This document shows, piece by piece, positions 48,401 through 58,972 of a DNA stretch of 64,000 nucleotides (the stretch's first letter is position 1; each line of letters begins with the position of its first letter). The position numbers were made by a program, and so were the translations under genes. Source of the DNA: an uncultured Prevotellaceae bacterium (lineage in GTDB: Bacteria; Bacteroidota; Bacteroidia; Bacteroidales; Bacteroidaceae); contig CADBAP010000004.1 in assembly GCA_902792685.1 (NCBI GenBank), forward strand, positions 20,959 to 84,958, read 5' to 3'. The notes under the pieces were generated by a model. It searched no databases, was not told the DNA's origin, and worked only from the letters and a program-made list of their open reading frames with translations.

Positions 48401-49763
48401 CGAGACGGTGAAGTGTAGGAGCACGGTTCAACAGTACTGGATGGCCCTTCATCACATTCTCCAAAATATCCCAAATTACGGGTTCGCGACGGTCAACTAT
48501 CTTCTTTGCGCTCTTGACAGTCTTCACGATACCGCGTTCAATGAGTTTACGGATGATAAACGGCTTGTAAAGCTCAGCTGCCATCAACTTCGGCAGACCG
48601 CACTCACCCATCTTCAACTCAGGACCGACAACAATCACGGAACGTGCAGAATAGTCAACACGCTTACCGAGAAGGTTCTGACGGAAGCGTCCCTGCTTAC
48701 CTTTCAGAGAGTCAGACAGAGACTTCAGTGGACGGTTGCTCTCGCTCTTCACAGCAGAAGACTTGCGACTGTTGTCGAACAAAGAGTCAACAGCTTCCTG
48801 CAACATACGTTTCTCGTTACGGAGGATAACCTCTGGAGCCTTGATTTCCATCAGTCTCTTCAGACGGTTGTTACGAATGATGACACGACGATAGAGGTCG
48901 TTGAGGTCGGAAGTAGCGAAACGGCCACCATCCAGCGGTACCAACGGACGAAGTTCCGGCGGTGTTACCGGCAGAATCTTCATAATCATCCACTCAGGAT
49001 GGTTGATGTCCTTAGAGGTACGGAACGCCTCTACTACCTGCAGACGCTTCAAAGCTTCTGTCTTGCGCTGCTGGCTGGAGTCGTTGTTGGCACGGGCACG
49101 CAGCTCATCGGCCAACTTGTCGAGGTCGAGTTCTACGAGCAGGTCATAGACAGCCTCAGCACCCATCTTTGCAACAAACTTATTGGGATCGCTGTCGTCC
49201 AGACGATCATTGTCCTCAGGAAGTTTCTTCTCAACGATGTCGAGATACTCCTCTTCTGACAACAAGTCAAACTTATGAGAGCCATTCAGTTCGTTTCCGT
49301 CCTCATCTGTTTTGCCCTCCAACATACCCGGCTTAATGACTACATACTTCTCATAATAAATCACTGAGTCGAGTTTCTTGGTTGGAAGCCCGAGCAGATA
49401 ACCGATCTTGTTGGGCAGAGAACGGAAATACCAGATATGTGCTACCGGCACAACCAGCTCGATATGACCACTGCGCTCACGACGTACCTTCTTTTCTGTC
49501 ACTTCAACACCACAACGGTCGCAGACGATACCCTTATAACGGATACGCTTGTACTTACCGCAGGCACACTCGTAATCCTTGGTAGGACCAAAGATGCGCT
49601 CGCAGAACAAACCATCGCGCTCAGGCTTATAGGTACGGTAGTTGATCGTCTCTGGCTTGGTTACCTCACCATATGAGTTTTCAAGAATCTCCTCAGGTGA
49701 TGCCAGACCGATGGTAATTTTGGTAAAATTACTCTTTACTTTATTATCTTTCTTAAAAGCCAT
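45426..49763 (-). CDS. rpoC: DNA-directed RNA polymerase beta' subunit
   Basis: 1445 residues, full length. The zinc ribbon is [20 protein letters not shown] near residues 66-86. The catalytic Mg site is [12 protein letters not shown] (three Asp), and the bridge/trigger region includes [19 protein letters not shown]. It ends the rplKAJL-rpoBC unit. An antisense open frame of 777 codons runs over it (46926-49259) but shows no protein-like character. Confidence 0.98.
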   Translation of the reverse strand: MAFKKDNKVKSNFTKITIGLASPEEILENSYGEVTKPETINYRTYKPERDGLFCERIFGPTKDYECACGKYKRIRYKGIVCDRCGVEVTEKKVRRERSGHIELVVPVAHIWYFRSLPNKIGYLLGLPTKKLDSVIYYEKYVVIKPGMLEGKTDEDGNELNGSHKFDLLSEEEYLDIVEKKLPEDNDRLDDSDPNKFVAKMGAEAVYDLLVELDLDKLADELRARANNDSSQQRKTEALKRLQVVEAFRTSKDINHPEWMIMKILPVTPPELRPLVPLDGGRFATSDLNDLYRRVIIRNNRLKRLMEIKAPEVILRNEKRMLQEAVDSLFDNSRKSSAVKSESNRPLKSLSDSLKGKQGRFRQNLLGKRVDYSARSVIVVGPELKMGECGLPKLMAAELYKPFIIRKLIERGIVKTVKSAKKIVDRREPVIWDILENVMKGHPVLLNRAPTLHRLGIQAFQPRIIEGKAIQLHPLACTAFNADFDGDQMAVHLPLSNEAVLEAQMLMLQSHNILNPANGAPITVPSQDMVLGLYYITKIRPGAKGEGLIFYGPEEAIIAHNEGKCDLHAPVKVLVNDLVDGHFEKRMVETSVGRVIVNGIVPDEIGFFNDIISKKTLRGIIADVIKAVGMARACEFLDGIKNLGYRMAYLAGLSFNLDDIIIPPEKEKIVSKGQEEVRQITETYNMGFITDKERYNQVIDAWTHVNNDLGNVLMKEMTEADQGFNAVFMMLDSGARGSKDQIKQLSGMRGLMAKPQKAGAEGAQIIENPILSNFKEGMSVLEYFISSHGARKGLADTAMKTADAGYLTRRLVDVSHDVIITEEDCGTLRGLVCTALKNGDETISTLYERILGRVSVHDIIHPTTGDLICAAGEEITEDKAQQIEDSPIESVEIRSVLTCESKHGVCMKCYGRNLATARMVQLGEAVGVIAAQAIGEPGTQLTLRTFHAGGVAGNAAANASIVAKNTSKIEFDELRTVPFVERQPDDSELNCEMVVSRLAEVRFIDPNTNIVLSTMNVPYGSSLYFKNGDVVKKGDLIAKWDPFNAVIVSEFAGVLKFRDVIEGSTYKAETDETTGLTEKIITDSRDHTLVPTCDIIDKNGQVIGTYIFPVNGHVVVEDGQTITTGTTLVKIPRAMGGAGDITGGLPRVTELFEARNPSNPAVVSEIDGEVTMGRVKRGNREIIVTSKTGEQRKYLVSLSKQILVQEHDAVRAGTPLSDGVITPADILAIKGPTAVQEYIVNEVQDVYRLQGVKINDKHFEIIVRQMMRKVSINDPGDTTFLEQEIVDKLDFAAENDRIWGKKYVINPGDSENVREGMIISARKLRDENSSLKRRDLKLIQVRDTVPATSTQILQGITRAALQTKSFMSAASFQETTKVLNEAAIRGKVDYLEGMKENVICGHLIPAGTGLRQWDKLVVGSKEEYERMQANKKNVLDFAEENAEVLD

Positions 49764-49767
49764 GCTT

Positions 49768-49804
49768 TTTACGTTTTTACTTTTTTACCTTTTTACTTTT
49801 CTAC
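49768..49804 (-). repeat. 8-bp-period A-rich tandem repeat between rpoB and rpoC
   Basis: Five NGTAAAAA-like units on the minus strand with GTA cores at 49770, 49778, 49786, 49794 and 49802. The array ends within 6 bp of the rpoC start codon. Confidence 0.8.
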
Positions 49805-49814
49805 TCGCAACAGA

Positions 49815-52800
49815 TTAGTCCAGTTTCACACTCAGACCAAGTCCACGAAGCTCATGCAACAGCACGTTGAGAGACTCCGGTATGCCTGGGGTTGGCATAG
49901 CCTCACCCTTGACAATAGACTCGTAAGCCTTGCTACGGCCCACAACATCGTCTGACTTGATGGTCAGGATTTCCTGCAGGACGTGACTGGCACCGAAGGC
50001 CTCCAATGCCCAAACCTCCATCTCACCGAAACGCTGGCCACCGAACTGTGCTTTACCACCCAAAGGCTGCTGTGTAATCAAGCTGTACGGACCAATGGAA
50101 CGAGCGTGCATCTTATCCTCAACCATATGACCGAGCTTCAAGAAGTAAGTGATACCTACCGTTGCAGGCTGGTCGAACTTTTCACCGGTCTCACCATCAT
50201 ACAGACGGGTTGAGCACAAACGAGGCAGACCTGCCTTATCAGTCCATTCTGAGAGGTCGTCGAGTTTTGCACCATCGAAGATAGGTGTAGCGAACTTCAC
50301 ACCGAGACGCTTACCGGCAGCACCAAGGATGGCCTCGAATATCTGACCGAGGTTCATACGTGAAGGCACACCCAGCGGGTTCAATACCAAGTCAACGGGA
50401 CGTCCGTCTTCCAAGAACGGCATATCCTCCTGACGGACAACCTTAGAGACAATACCCTTGTTACCATGACGACCGGCCAGCTTATCGCCGACACCAATCT
50501 TACGTTTCTTAGCAATATATACCTTTGCCATCTGGATAATACCGGAGGGCAGATCATCGCCAATCGTAATGGCAAACTTACGACGCTTCATCTCTGCATC
50601 CATCAGCTTGTACTTACGGATGAAGTTCATGATAAGCTGCTGGATGAGGGAGTTCTTATGCTCGTCGCTAGTCCAACCACTTGACTGGATACCCTCATAG
50701 TCGAGGTTCTTCAGGATAGTAGCTGTAAACTTAGTTCCCTTTGTGACAATCTCTGCATCAGAGTAATCCTTGATACCCTGAGAGGTCATACCCTTCGTCA
50801 AGGTGAGAAGCTTGTCAACGAGAATGTCTCTCAGGTCGTTGACCTTTGCCTCGTATTCCTCGTCAATCTTGGCAAGGATAACCTTATCCTGCTTCTTGGA
50901 CTCACGAGTCTTCTGGGCTTTAGAGAACAACTTCTTGTCGATAACGACACCACTCAGTGACGGGTTAGCCTTGAGTGAAGAATCCTTCACATCTCCGGCC
51001 TTATCGCCAAAGATAGCACGGAGAAGTTTCTCTTCCGGTGAAGGATCGCTCTCTCCCTTCGGAGAAATCTTACCAATCATAATGTCGCCTGGCTCTACGC
51101 GGGCACCAATACGGATGATACCATTGGCATCAAGGTCTTTGGTTGCCTCCTCGCTGACATTTGGAATATCAGCAGTGAACTCTTCCACGCCACGCTTGGT
51201 TTCACGTACATCAAGAGAATACTCGTCAACGTGAACACTCGTCAGAACGTCATCACGAACCAGACGCTCGCTCAAAACGATAGCATCCTCGTAGTTGTAA
51301 CCCTTCCAAGGCATATAAGCCACGAGGAGGTTACGACCCAGTGCGAGTTCACCGGCTTCTGTTGCATATCCTTCAGTTAGGATATCGCCTTTCTTAACAC
51401 GCTGACCCTTGTCACAAATCGGACGGAGGTCAATGGTCATATTGGCATTGGTGCGACGGAATTTCGGAATACGGTATTCCTTGAGGGCAGGTTCGAAGCT
51501 AACGAACTCCTCATCTTCCGTGCGGTCATACAGGATGCGGATGGTCGTAGCATCTACATAATCGATAACACCATCACCCTCAGCGGTAATCATCGTACGG
51601 GAATCCTCACATACCTGCTTCTCCAAACCAGTACCTACGATAGGAGCTTCATTGTGAAGCAGAGGCACAGCCTGACGCATCATGTTACATCCCATCAACG
51701 CACGGTGACCGTCATCGTGCTCCAAGAACGGAATCAGCGCTGCAGATGCGGAAGCAATCTGCTGTGGGGAAACGTCAACGAGATTCACCTCTGAAGGATC
51801 AACAACAGGATAATCGGCATCCTGACGACACTTCACGTAGTCACGGATAAAGGTACCGTCTGGATTCAACGGTGCATTACCCTGTCCGATAATCTTGTCT
51901 TCTTCCTCCTCAGCGGTCAGATAAACAATCTCATTGTTATCCATATTGACTTTTGCATTCTCAGCCTGGCGATACGGAGTAACAATGAAACCGAGGTCGT
52001 TAATCTTCGCATAGACGGAGAGTGAAGAAATCAAACCGATGTTCGGTCCTTCAGGACTCTCAATCGGGCAAAGACGACCATAGTGGGTATAGTGAACGTC
52101 ACGAACCTCGAAACCGGCACGCTCACGAGACAGGCCACCAGGACCGAGTGCAGAGAGACGACGCTTGTGCGTAACCTCAGCCAACGGGTTTGTCTGGTCC
52201 ATAAACTGACTCAGCGGGTTGGTACCGAAGAATGAGTTGATGACGCTTGAAATGGTCTTTGCATTAATCAGATCGGTCGGCTGGAATACCTCGTTGTCAC
52301 GTACATTCATACGCTCACGGATAGTACGGCTCATACGTGCCAGACCGATAGAGAACTGGTTGCTCAACTGCTCACCTACCGTACGTACACGACGGTTAGA
52401 CAGGTGGTCGATGTCATCGACGGTAGCATTGGAGTTTACCAGCTGGATGAGATACTTGATAATCTCAATGATATCTTCTTTCGTCAGGACACGGACATCC
52501 ATATCGGTGTCGAGACCCAACTTTTTGTTGATACGATAACGGCCAACCTCACCAAGATCGTAGCGCTTGTCGGAGAAGAACAGGTTCTGGAATACCTCAC
52601 GTGCACTGGCATCATCTGCAGGGTCTGCGTTACGCAGCTGACGGTAAATGTACAGAACAGCTTCCTTCTCTGAGTGGCTTGGGTCTTTGGCAAGGGTGTT
52701 GAAGATAATAGAGAAACGGTTCGCCATCTCCTCGTCCTTGTGCAGGAGGATGGAACTGGTACCGCTTTCGAGGATTTCCTCGATGTTCTCTTCTGTCAGG

Positions 52801-53627
52801 TCGTTCTCACGCTCTACGATAACCTCGTTACGCTCGATAGATACAACCTCACCGGTATCTTCATCAACGAAGTCCTCGTTCCAACTCTTCATGACGTTAC
52901 CAGCGAGCTTACGGCCAACGGCAGCCTTCAGGTTCTTTTTATTGACCTTGATTTCCTCACAAAGGTCAAAAATCTGGAGGATGTCCTTGTCGCTCTCGAA
53001 ACCGATAGCACGAAGCAGTGTTGTAACGGGCAACTTCTTCTTACGGTCGATGTATGCATACATCACATTGTTGATGTCTGTAGCAAACTCAATCCAAGAA
53101 CCCTTGAACGGGATGATACGTGCACTATATAATACGGTACCGTTTGCATGAACACCCTGACCGAAGAATACACCAGGAGAACGATGCAACTGTGATACAA
53201 CAACGCGCTCAGCGCCGTTGATGACGAATGTGCCGTTGTGCGTCATATAAGGAATGGTTCCAAGGAACACATCCTGAATGAACGTACCGAAGTCTTCATG
53301 ATCGGGATCCGTACAATAAAGCTTCATCTTAGCCTTCAAGGGTACGCTATACGTCAGTCCACGCTCCAAACATTCGTCAATGGTGTAACGCGGCGGATCG
53401 ATATAGTAATCCAGGAACTCAAGAACGAAATTGTTACGCGTGTCGGTGATAGGGAAGTTCTCTGCGAACACCTTATACAGACCGTCATTCTTGCGTTCCT
53501 CAGGCGGGGTATCCAACTGTAGGAAGTCTCTGAAAGACTTCAACTGCACATCGAGGAAGTCCGGAAATGGAACCGGATTCTGCACGCTGGCAAAGTTTAC
53601 TCTTTTATCAACAATTTTTGATGCCAT
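49815..53627 (-). CDS. rpoB: DNA-directed RNA polymerase beta subunit
   Basis: 1270 residues, the usual Bacteroidetes length. Rifampicin-region residues are wild type in form ([40 protein letters not shown]). The C-terminal [10 protein letters not shown] and [20 protein letters not shown] segments are intact. It lies between rplL and rpoC. Confidence 0.98.
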   Translation of the reverse strand: MASKIVDKRVNFASVQNPVPFPDFLDVQLKSFRDFLQLDTPPEERKNDGLYKVFAENFPITDTRNNFVLEFLDYYIDPPRYTIDECLERGLTYSVPLKAKMKLYCTDPDHEDFGTFIQDVFLGTIPYMTHNGTFVINGAERVVVSQLHRSPGVFFGQGVHANGTVLYSARIIPFKGSWIEFATDINNVMYAYIDRKKKLPVTTLLRAIGFESDKDILQIFDLCEEIKVNKKNLKAAVGRKLAGNVMKSWNEDFVDEDTGEVVSIERNEVIVERENDLTEENIEEILESGTSSILLHKDEEMANRFSIIFNTLAKDPSHSEKEAVLYIYRQLRNADPADDASAREVFQNLFFSDKRYDLGEVGRYRINKKLGLDTDMDVRVLTKEDIIEIIKYLIQLVNSNATVDDIDHLSNRRVRTVGEQLSNQFSIGLARMSRTIRERMNVRDNEVFQPTDLINAKTISSVINSFFGTNPLSQFMDQTNPLAEVTHKRRLSALGPGGLSRERAGFEVRDVHYTHYGRLCPIESPEGPNIGLISSLSVYAKINDLGFIVTPYRQAENAKVNMDNNEIVYLTAEEEEDKIIGQGNAPLNPDGTFIRDYVKCRQDADYPVVDPSEVNLVDVSPQQIASASAALIPFLEHDDGHRALMGCNMMRQAVPLLHNEAPIVGTGLEKQVCEDSRTMITAEGDGVIDYVDATTIRILYDRTEDEEFVSFEPALKEYRIPKFRRTNANMTIDLRPICDKGQRVKKGDILTEGYATEAGELALGRNLLVAYMPWKGYNYEDAIVLSERLVRDDVLTSVHVDEYSLDVRETKRGVEEFTADIPNVSEEATKDLDANGIIRIGARVEPGDIMIGKISPKGESDPSPEEKLLRAIFGDKAGDVKDSSLKANPSLSGVVIDKKLFSKAQKTRESKKQDKVILAKIDEEYEAKVNDLRDILVDKLLTLTKGMTSQGIKDYSDAEIVTKGTKFTATILKNLDYEGIQSSGWTSDEHKNSLIQQLIMNFIRKYKLMDAEMKRRKFAITIGDDLPSGIIQMAKVYIAKKRKIGVGDKLAGRHGNKGIVSKVVRQEDMPFLEDGRPVDLVLNPLGVPSRMNLGQIFEAILGAAGKRLGVKFATPIFDGAKLDDLSEWTDKAGLPRLCSTRLYDGETGEKFDQPATVGITYFLKLGHMVEDKMHARSIGPYSLITQQPLGGKAQFGGQRFGEMEVWALEAFGASHVLQEILTIKSDDVVGRSKAYESIVKGEAMPTPGIPESLNVLLHELRGLGLSVKLD

Positions 53628-53770
53628 TATTTTATTTTTCTTTTATTCACTAAGGTCCTTAATATAAATAAGGTCCTTAGATTCCTTACTATTTTTGTCA
53701 AAAGACACAAAAAGGTTAGGACCTGCCTACTTGACAAATCCTAACCGTATTGAAAGAATGTAATGTCGAA

Positions 53771-54109
53771 TTACTTAAGCTCTACCTTAGCACCAGCCTC
53801 TTCGATAGCCTTCTTCAGGTTCTCAGCCTCGTCCTTAGAGAGACCTTCCTTCAGAGTAGAAGGCGCACCGTCAACGAGATCCTTAGCCTCTTTCAAACCG
53901 AGACCGCAAGCCTCTTTAACAGCCTTTACAACCTGGAGCTTAGCAGCGCCAACCTCAGTGAGCACTACATTGAACTCGGTCTTTTCCTCAGCTGCAGCAG
54001 CTGCACCACCAGCAGCAGGACCAGCAGCTACAGCTACAGCTGCAGCAGCAGGCTCGATACCATACTCGTCCTTCAGGACTGTTGCCAACTCATTTACTTC
54101 TTTTTTAAA
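53771..54109 (-). pseudogene. rplL: 50S ribosomal protein bL12 gene lacking its N-terminal codons (probable assembly deletion)
   Basis: The hinge and C-terminal domain are normal ([49 protein letters not shown]). The conserved stretch [18 protein letters not shown] is in frame, but the ~16 residues that should precede it, including the start Met, are replaced by AT-rich DNA with an in-frame stop at 54113-54115. Using TTG at 54086-54088 would give 105 residues without most of the dimerisation domain that binds uL10. The usual length is about 124-125, so about 50 nt or more seem to be missing at about 54104-54110. Confidence 0.88.
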
Positions 54110-54153
54110 ATTTTAATTTTGTTTATACTAATTAATTGACTTTATTGATGTTT

Positions 54154-54678
54154 TTATTCAGGACGCTCGCCTAAAGTTTTCAGCACACCATGGATGGTGC
54201 TTGCACCTGACTGAAGAGCCGAAACAACGTTCTTGGTCGGAGACTGCAGCAAAGCAACAACCTCGGCAATAAGTTCGTTCTTGCTCTTGATAGCACAGAG
54301 TTCATCCAGCTTGTCGGCACCTACGAAGATGCTTTCCTCTGCGTATGCAGCCTTCAATGCAGGAATCTCTTTTTTCTTGTCCTTATACTCCTTGAGCAAC
54401 TTTGCCGGTACGTTCGCAGTCTTGCAGAACATCATGGCTGTGCTGCCTTTCAATGAAGTATACAATGGTTCATAATCAATCTCTGAATTCTCGAAAGCCT
54501 TGCGAAGAAGGGTGTTCTTCACAACAACCATCTTGATTTCATTCTTGAAGCACTTGCGACGAAGGTCACTGGTGTCGGCAGCATTCAGACCAGCTACGTC
54601 AACCAGGTAGAAGTGAGGGAACTCCTTCAGTTTCTCGCCAAGTTCTACAATAATAGTATCTTTTACTTCTTTTCTCAT
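54154..54678 (-). CDS. rplJ: 50S ribosomal protein uL10
   Basis: 174 residues; the rRNA-binding N-terminal domain (FYLVDVAGLNAADTSDLRRK, MVVVKNTLLRKAFE) and the C-terminal helix that holds bL12 dimers. It lies between rplA and rplL. Confidence 0.97.
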   Translation of the reverse strand: MRKEVKDTIIVELGEKLKEFPHFYLVDVAGLNAADTSDLRRKCFKNEIKMVVVKNTLLRKAFENSEIDYEPLYTSLKGSTAMMFCKTANVPAKLLKEYKDKKKEIPALKAAYAEESIFVGADKLDELCAIKSKNELIAEVVALLQSPTKNVVSALQSGASTIHGVLKTLGERPE

Positions 54679-54696
54679 TTTACAAAACTTTTAGAG

Positions 54697-55389
54697 TTAC
54701 TCCACTGATTTCGGATCAACTTTGATACCCTTACTCATTGTGCTTGAAATAAAGATACTCTTGATATATGTACCTTTAGCAGCAGCCGGCTTTAGCTTGA
54801 TAACAGTAGAGATAAACTCTTTTGCGTTACCGAGGATTGCCTCTGGAGACATGCTTACCTTACCGATAGAGGTATGGATAATACCAGCCTTGTCAACCTT
54901 GAAGTCAATCTTACCTTGCTTTACTTCCTTTACTGCCTTAGCAACATCCATAGTTACAGTGCCGCTCTTCGGGTTTGGCATCAGGCCACGAGGACCGAGC
55001 ACGCGGCCCAGAGGACCGATCTTACCCATACATGAGGGCATTGTGATGATGACATCAATATCTGTCCATCCACCTTTGATCTTGTCAACATACTCGTCAA
55101 GACCAACATAATCAGCGCCAGCTGCCTTAGCAGCCTCTTCTTGATCTGGGGTACAGAGTGCGAGCACGCGTGTCACCTTACCAGTACCGTTCGGCAGCGA
55201 TACAACGCCACGAACCATCTGGTTTGCCTTACGCGGGTCAACACCCAAGCGTACATCGATATCAACAGAAGCATCAAACTTCGTGGTGGTAATTTCCTTC
55301 ACGAGTGATGCAGCCTCTGCCAATGTGTATGCCTTCCCTGCTTCAATCTTCTCAGCGACTGATTTTTGATTTTTTGTCAGTTTACTCAT
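54697..55389 (-). CDS. rplA: 50S ribosomal protein uL1
   Basis: 230 residues; [20 protein letters not shown] and [20 protein letters not shown] are typical. It forms the L1 stalk that guides deacylated tRNA out of the ribosome. Confidence 0.98.
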   Translation of the reverse strand: MSKLTKNQKSVAEKIEAGKAYTLAEAASLVKEITTTKFDASVDIDVRLGVDPRKANQMVRGVVSLPNGTGKVTRVLALCTPDQEEAAKAAGADYVGLDEYVDKIKGGWTDIDVIITMPSCMGKIGPLGRVLGPRGLMPNPKSGTVTMDVAKAVKEVKQGKIDFKVDKAGIIHTSIGKVSMSPEAILGNAKEFISTVIKLKPAAAKGTYIKSIFISSTMSKGIKVDPKSVE

Positions 55390-55409
55390 TTTTAATTGAA
55401 GTTTTAAAG

Positions 55410-55850
55410 TTATTCACCAGGGAAGTCCCCTTTTACCGTAATACCCATACTACGTGCCGTACCAGCGATAAGCTTCATTGCAGACTCAACTGTGAAGCAG
55501 TTCAAGTCAGCCATCTTATCTTCGGCTATGGCCTTTACCTGTTCCCAAGTCACAGAAGCAACCTTCTGACGGTTAGGCTGAGCCGAACCACTCTTCACCT
55601 TGGCTGCCTCGAGGAGCTGTACAGCTGCGGGAGGAGTCTTGATGATGAAGCTGAATGACTTGTCGGTATAGTAAGTGATAACGACAGGCAATACTTTGCC
55701 GGCCTTATCCTGGGTGCGGGCGTTGAACTCCTTGCAGAAACCCATGATGTTAATACCCTTAGAACCCAGTGCAGGTCCAACGGGGGGTGAAGGATTTGCA
55801 GCGCCACCTTTAATCTGTAATTTGATTAATCCAGCAACTTCTTTAGCCAT
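55410..55850 (-). CDS. rplK: 50S ribosomal protein uL11
   Basis: 146 residues; [20 protein letters not shown] and [20 protein letters not shown]. The Pro-rich N-terminal region is where thiopeptides bind in the GTPase centre. Confidence 0.98.
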   Translation of the reverse strand: MAKEVAGLIKLQIKGGAANPSPPVGPALGSKGINIMGFCKEFNARTQDKAGKVLPVVITYYTDKSFSFIIKTPPAAVQLLEAAKVKSGSAQPNRQKVASVTWEQVKAIAEDKMADLNCFTVESAMKLIAGTARSMGITVKGDFPGE

Positions 55851-55912
55851 TTCTTTTGTTAATATTAAAATTGATACTTATAAAAGAAGATAATTGTATC
55901 CGTAACAATACT

Positions 55913-56461
55913 TTACTCTTCCTTTGAAACCTGCATAAAACTTAATTCCAATGGATTCTGACGTCCAAAAATCATCACCATCACCTTCAGTTTGTGCTTC
56001 TCGGTGTTTACCTCTTCGATAATACCATGGAAACCACTGAAAGGACCGTCAGTAACTTTCACAGACTCACCGACCTCGTATGGGATGGTCATATCCTCGT
56101 CCATCTCTGTCTCTTCGACATTACCGAGGATGCGGTTGATTTCTGATTCCTTTACTGGCGAGGGTGCGCTCATTCCGCCGAGGAAACCTAAGACGTTAGG
56201 CATAAACCGCAATGTAGATGCTACATCGCCGGTCAGATTGGCTTCAACAAGTACGTATCCAGGAAGAGAAACCTTTTCCTTGACAACTCTTTTACCGTTA
56301 CTGCGAACGGAAGCATGTTTTTCCATCGGTATCAATACCTGGCCAACATGCTGTGCGAGCTTCTCGTTGTGCTTCAATTCAGCCTCGATGTATTCTTTCA
56401 CCTTGGCTTCTTTTCCGCTGACAGCGCGGAGCACGTACCATTTCATTCCTGTTTCTGCCAT
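55913..56461 (-). CDS. nusG: Transcription elongation/antitermination factor NusG
   Basis: 182 residues with the NGN domain ([20 protein letters not shown]) and a C-terminal KOW domain ([20 protein letters not shown]). It binds RNA polymerase and couples it to uS10 or Rho. It lies between secE and rplK. Confidence 0.97.
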   Translation of the reverse strand: MAETGMKWYVLRAVSGKEAKVKEYIEAELKHNEKLAQHVGQVLIPMEKHASVRSNGKRVVKEKVSLPGYVLVEANLTGDVASTLRFMPNVLGFLGGMSAPSPVKESEINRILGNVEETEMDEDMTIPYEVGESVKVTDGPFSGFHGIIEEVNTEKHKLKVMVMIFGRQNPLELSFMQVSKEE

Positions 56462-56471
56462 TGTCCTAAAC

Positions 56472-56672
56472 TTAGCTTAACCCCAGAGAGTAAACAACAT
56501 CCATCAGATTCTTGAACACGGTATCCATCAGCCACACAACAAGTGCAATAATAAGGGAAGCAGATAAAACAATTACTGCGCTGTGTGTAAGCTCACGGCG
56601 TGTAGGCCATGACGTCTTATGCATAAGTTCGTCGTAGCAAGCTTTGAAATAATTTACTATCTTCTTAAACAT
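56472..56672 (-). CDS. secE: Preprotein translocase subunit SecE
   Basis: 66 residues from MFKKIVNYF at 56672, with one membrane helix ([20 protein letters not shown]) and the conserved SWPTRREL motif. The frame opens at 56690, but that would overlap the tRNA-Trp 3' end, so the internal Met is preferred. It clamps SecY. Confidence 0.92.
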   Translation of the reverse strand: MFKKIVNYFKACYDELMHKTSWPTRRELTHSAVIVLSASLIIALVVWLMDTVFKNLMDVVYSLGLS

Positions 56673-56687
56673 AACTTTTATTTTTTG

Positions 56688-56760
56688 CACGGGAAGGAGG
56701 ACTCGAACCCACGACCCTCGGTTTTGGAGACCGATGCTCTACCAACTGAGCTATTCCCGT
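56688..56760 (-). tRNA. tRNA-Trp (CCA anticodon)
   Basis: A full cloverleaf of 73 nt with a 7-bp acceptor stem (ACGGGAA/TTCCCGT), the GGTTCGAGTCC T-arm and anticodon loop CTCCAAA. The CCA tail is not encoded. It lies between tuf and secE. Confidence 0.95.
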
Positions 56761-56765
56761 AAATA

Positions 56766-56797
56766 AGCCCCCGCCCGTAGGACGGGAGCTTTTTAAA
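56766..56797 (-). terminator. Possible terminator or attenuator after tuf
   Basis: A CCCGT/ACGGG stem with flanking AGC/GCT pairing lies between the repeat array and tRNA-Trp. Only a short UUAUUU follows, so read-through into tRNA-Trp-secE is plausible. Confidence 0.4.
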
Positions 56798-56800
56798 AAC

Positions 56801-56860
56801 CTAGGATGATCTAGGAGGACCTAGGATAACCTAGGAGATCCTAGGAAAATCTAGGAATTA
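56801..56860 (+). repeat. 10-bp-period CTAGGA-N4 tandem array (6 units)
   Basis: CTAGGA occurs at exactly 56801, 56811, 56821, 56831, 56841 and 56851, each followed by a different tetramer. It begins right at the 3' end of tuf, whose stop codon (56858-56860) lies in the last unit. Confidence 0.9.
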
Positions 56861-57911
56861 GTCTTCGTAAACTTCTGTAATCTGACCAGAACCTACGGTA
56901 CGACCACCCTCGCGGATAGCGAAACGGAGGCCTGGGTTCAGAGCAACAGCGTAGATCAGCTCAACAGTGATCTCAACGTTGTCACCAGGCATTACCATCT
57001 CAACGCCTGCAGGCAGAGAGATTTCACCTGTACAGTCCATTGTACGGAGGTAGAACTGAGGACGATACTTGTTTCCGAATGGAGTGTGACGTCCACCTTC
57101 TTCCTTCTTCAACACGTAGATAGAAGCCTTGAACTTCTTGAAAGGCTTGATCTGACCCGGATGGCAGAGTACCATACCGCGCTTGATCTCGTTCTTGTCG
57201 ATACCACGGAGCAACAGACCTACGTTGTCACCAGCCTGACCCTCATCGAGGAGCTTGCGGAACATCTCAACGCCAGTTACGACTGACTTCTTGTCCTCGC
57301 CAAGACCGAGCAACTCAACTTCGTCACCTACGTGGATAACACCAGTCTCGATACGACCTGTGGCAACAGTACCACGACCTGTGATTGAGAATACGTCCTC
57401 AACAGGCATCAAGAAAGGCTTATCTGTATCGCGTGGAGGCTCCTGAATCCATGTATCGCAAGTATCCATGAGTTCAATAACCTTCTGCTCCCACTTCTCT
57501 ACACCGTTCAGTGCACCAAGTGCAGAACCGCGGATGATAGGAGTATCTTCTTCGAATTCATACTGAGCGAGGATCTCCTGAACTTCCATTTCAACGAGTT
57601 CGAGCATTTCCTCATCTTCAACCATATCACACTTGTTGAGGAAAACAACCAGACGAGGAACGTTTACCTGACGAGCGAGCAGGACGTGCTCACGAGTCTG
57701 AGGCATAGGACCGTCAGTTGCAGCAACAACGAGGATAGCACCGTCCATCTGAGCAATTGTCAATCTGGTCGAAAGACTTAACCTCAGAAAGACCCTGCTT
57801 TGCCAATACCATGGTGATAGCAGCAGTCAGAGTAGTCTTACCGTGGTCAACGTGACCAATAGTACCAATGTTAACGTGCGGTTTAGTACGCACAAAACTC
57901 TCTTTAGCCAT
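56858..57911 (-). pseudogene. tuf: Elongation factor Tu gene with ~131-nt frame-breaking deletion (probable assembly error)
   Basis: The N-terminal frame ([20 protein letters not shown] to VKSFDQID) and the rest ([20 protein letters not shown] to [12 protein letters not shown]) are conserved but in different frames, meeting at 57755/57756. Missing are about 44 codons covering switch I and the G3 motif (normally DCPGHADY). The total of 1054 nt is 131 short of a 394-residue gene. No EF-Tu could work without these, and no second tuf copy lies in the window. The gene is in its usual place between tRNA-Thr(GGT) and tRNA-Trp. Confidence 0.93.
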
Positions 57912-57990
57912 AGCTTTTTGTTAATTATAATTATAAATAAATAATGTACGGTTAATTGTTCTGCTTCCAATAAAACCTTTTCAACAGTAG

Positions 57991-58062
<72 letters not shown>

Positions 58063-58070
58063 GACGTTAG

Positions 58071-58143
58071 AGCGGAAAACGGGGCTCAAACCCGCGACCC
58101 CCAGCTTGGAAGGCTAGTGCTCTATCAACTGAGCTATTTCCGC
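58071..58143 (-). tRNA. tRNA-Gly (TCC anticodon)
   Basis: 73 nt; acceptor GCGGAAA/TTTCCGC and anticodon loop CTTCCAA. It is 8 bp from tRNA-Thr(GGT). Confidence 0.95.
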
Positions 58144-58222
58144 ATAAACGGTTCCGTCTTGCCTTGACAAAAAAGCGAGCTTTTCTGCTCGGCTTTCGTG
58201 GAATCCGCAAACTCCTACTGAG

Positions 58223-58305
58223 TGGGTGGTGATGGATTCGAACCACCGAAGTCGAAAGACAACAGATTTACAGTCTGCCCCATTTGGCCACTCTGGAAAC
58301 CACCC
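58223..58305 (-). tRNA. tRNA-Tyr (GTA anticodon)
   Basis: 83 nt with a long variable arm; acceptor GGGTGGT/ACCACCC and anticodon loop CTGTAAA. Confidence 0.95.
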
Positions 58306-58446
58306 TAATTTAATGCATAATGCATAATTGCTTCGCATGTTTTCGACTGACGTCCACCTTTCCTTAAGCCTTAAAAGGACTGCTTGCGCTATCCTTCGCC
58401 TCCTTTCGGAGAGCCTTGCGGCTGGATTGGCTTTCGCCCATCCTTG

Positions 58447-58520
58447 AGCCTCTTGTCGGATTCGAACCAACGACCCCGAGATTACAAATCACGTGCTCTG
58501 GCCAACTGAGCTAAAGAGGC
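58447..58520 (-). tRNA. tRNA-Thr (TGT anticodon)
   Basis: 74 nt; acceptor GCCTCTT/AAGAGGC and anticodon loop TTTGTAA. It is first in the tRNA-tuf transcript. The 141-bp gap to tRNA-Tyr holds no gene I can support. Confidence 0.95.
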
Positions 58521-58575
58521 AAATCCTTGCAGCCGTCAGGCATGCGTTTTGTATGGACGTGTCGTAAAACGGCTG

Positions 58576-58606
58576 CAAAGATACAACTAATTTTCTAATC
58601 ACCAAA
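58576..58606 (-). promoter_or_regulatory. Promoter of the tRNA-tuf-secE-nusG-rpl operon
   Basis: Minus-strand TTTG (58603-58606), exactly 19 bp, TATCTTTG (58576-58583), 55 bp upstream of tRNA-Thr(TGT). Confidence 0.8.
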
Positions 58607-58623
58607 ATTTTTTGGTAGTTTTT

Positions 58624-58923
58624 TTATCTATTCCTGAGTTTTTCCTTGTATTTGGTCAGCTGAACCTTCATGGCGTCTAAGCACAGATCTACGCCCTCTT
58701 CAAAAGTGTCGCAAGTCTTTTCCACGAAAAGCGTTGTGCCAGGCACACTTACCGACAAACTGGTCTCTTTGTTCATCGCTGTTGCGGGCTTTACAACCTT
58801 CAGCTGCACCTCAACGTTTTTAATGTCCTCATTGTTCTTTTGCAGTTTCTCCACTTTCTTGTTGATGAAGGCCTGCAGTTTTTCAGTAGCATCAAAATGA
58901 ATAGATTTGATTTTAATTTCCAT
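58624..58923 (-). CDS. hpf: Ribosome hibernation-promoting factor (short HPF/RaiA family)
   Basis: 99 residues, a single S30AE domain (MEIKIKSIHFDATEKLQAFI, ETSLSVSVPGTTLFVEKTCD). It binds the 30S decoding site in stationary phase. It is the short type, lacking the C-terminal dimerisation domain. It lies 49 bp after xerC. Confidence 0.9.
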   Translation of the reverse strand: MEIKIKSIHFDATEKLQAFINKKVEKLQKNNEDIKNVEVQLKVVKPATAMNKETSLSVSVPGTTLFVEKTCDTFEEGVDLCLDAMKVQLTKYKEKLRNR

Positions 58924-58972
58924 AGTTACCTCCTGTTTTAATTTGGTTAATACTAATGGTTTGTTCCCTGGC

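Noticed and set aside
46926-49259. A 777-codon open frame antisense to rpoC
   Set aside because: It lies wholly opposite a conserved gene, its translation is rich in His, Thr and Leu with no domain or signal, and such frames arise from codon bias in the sense strand.
53771-54088. A natural short bL12 starting at TTG
   Set aside because: It would lack most of the dimerisation domain required for uL10 binding; a missing segment is more likely.
58306-58446. An extra tRNA or small RNA gene between tRNA-Tyr and tRNA-Thr(TGT)
   Set aside because: Some short complementary stretches, but no cloverleaf, promoter or terminator could be placed.
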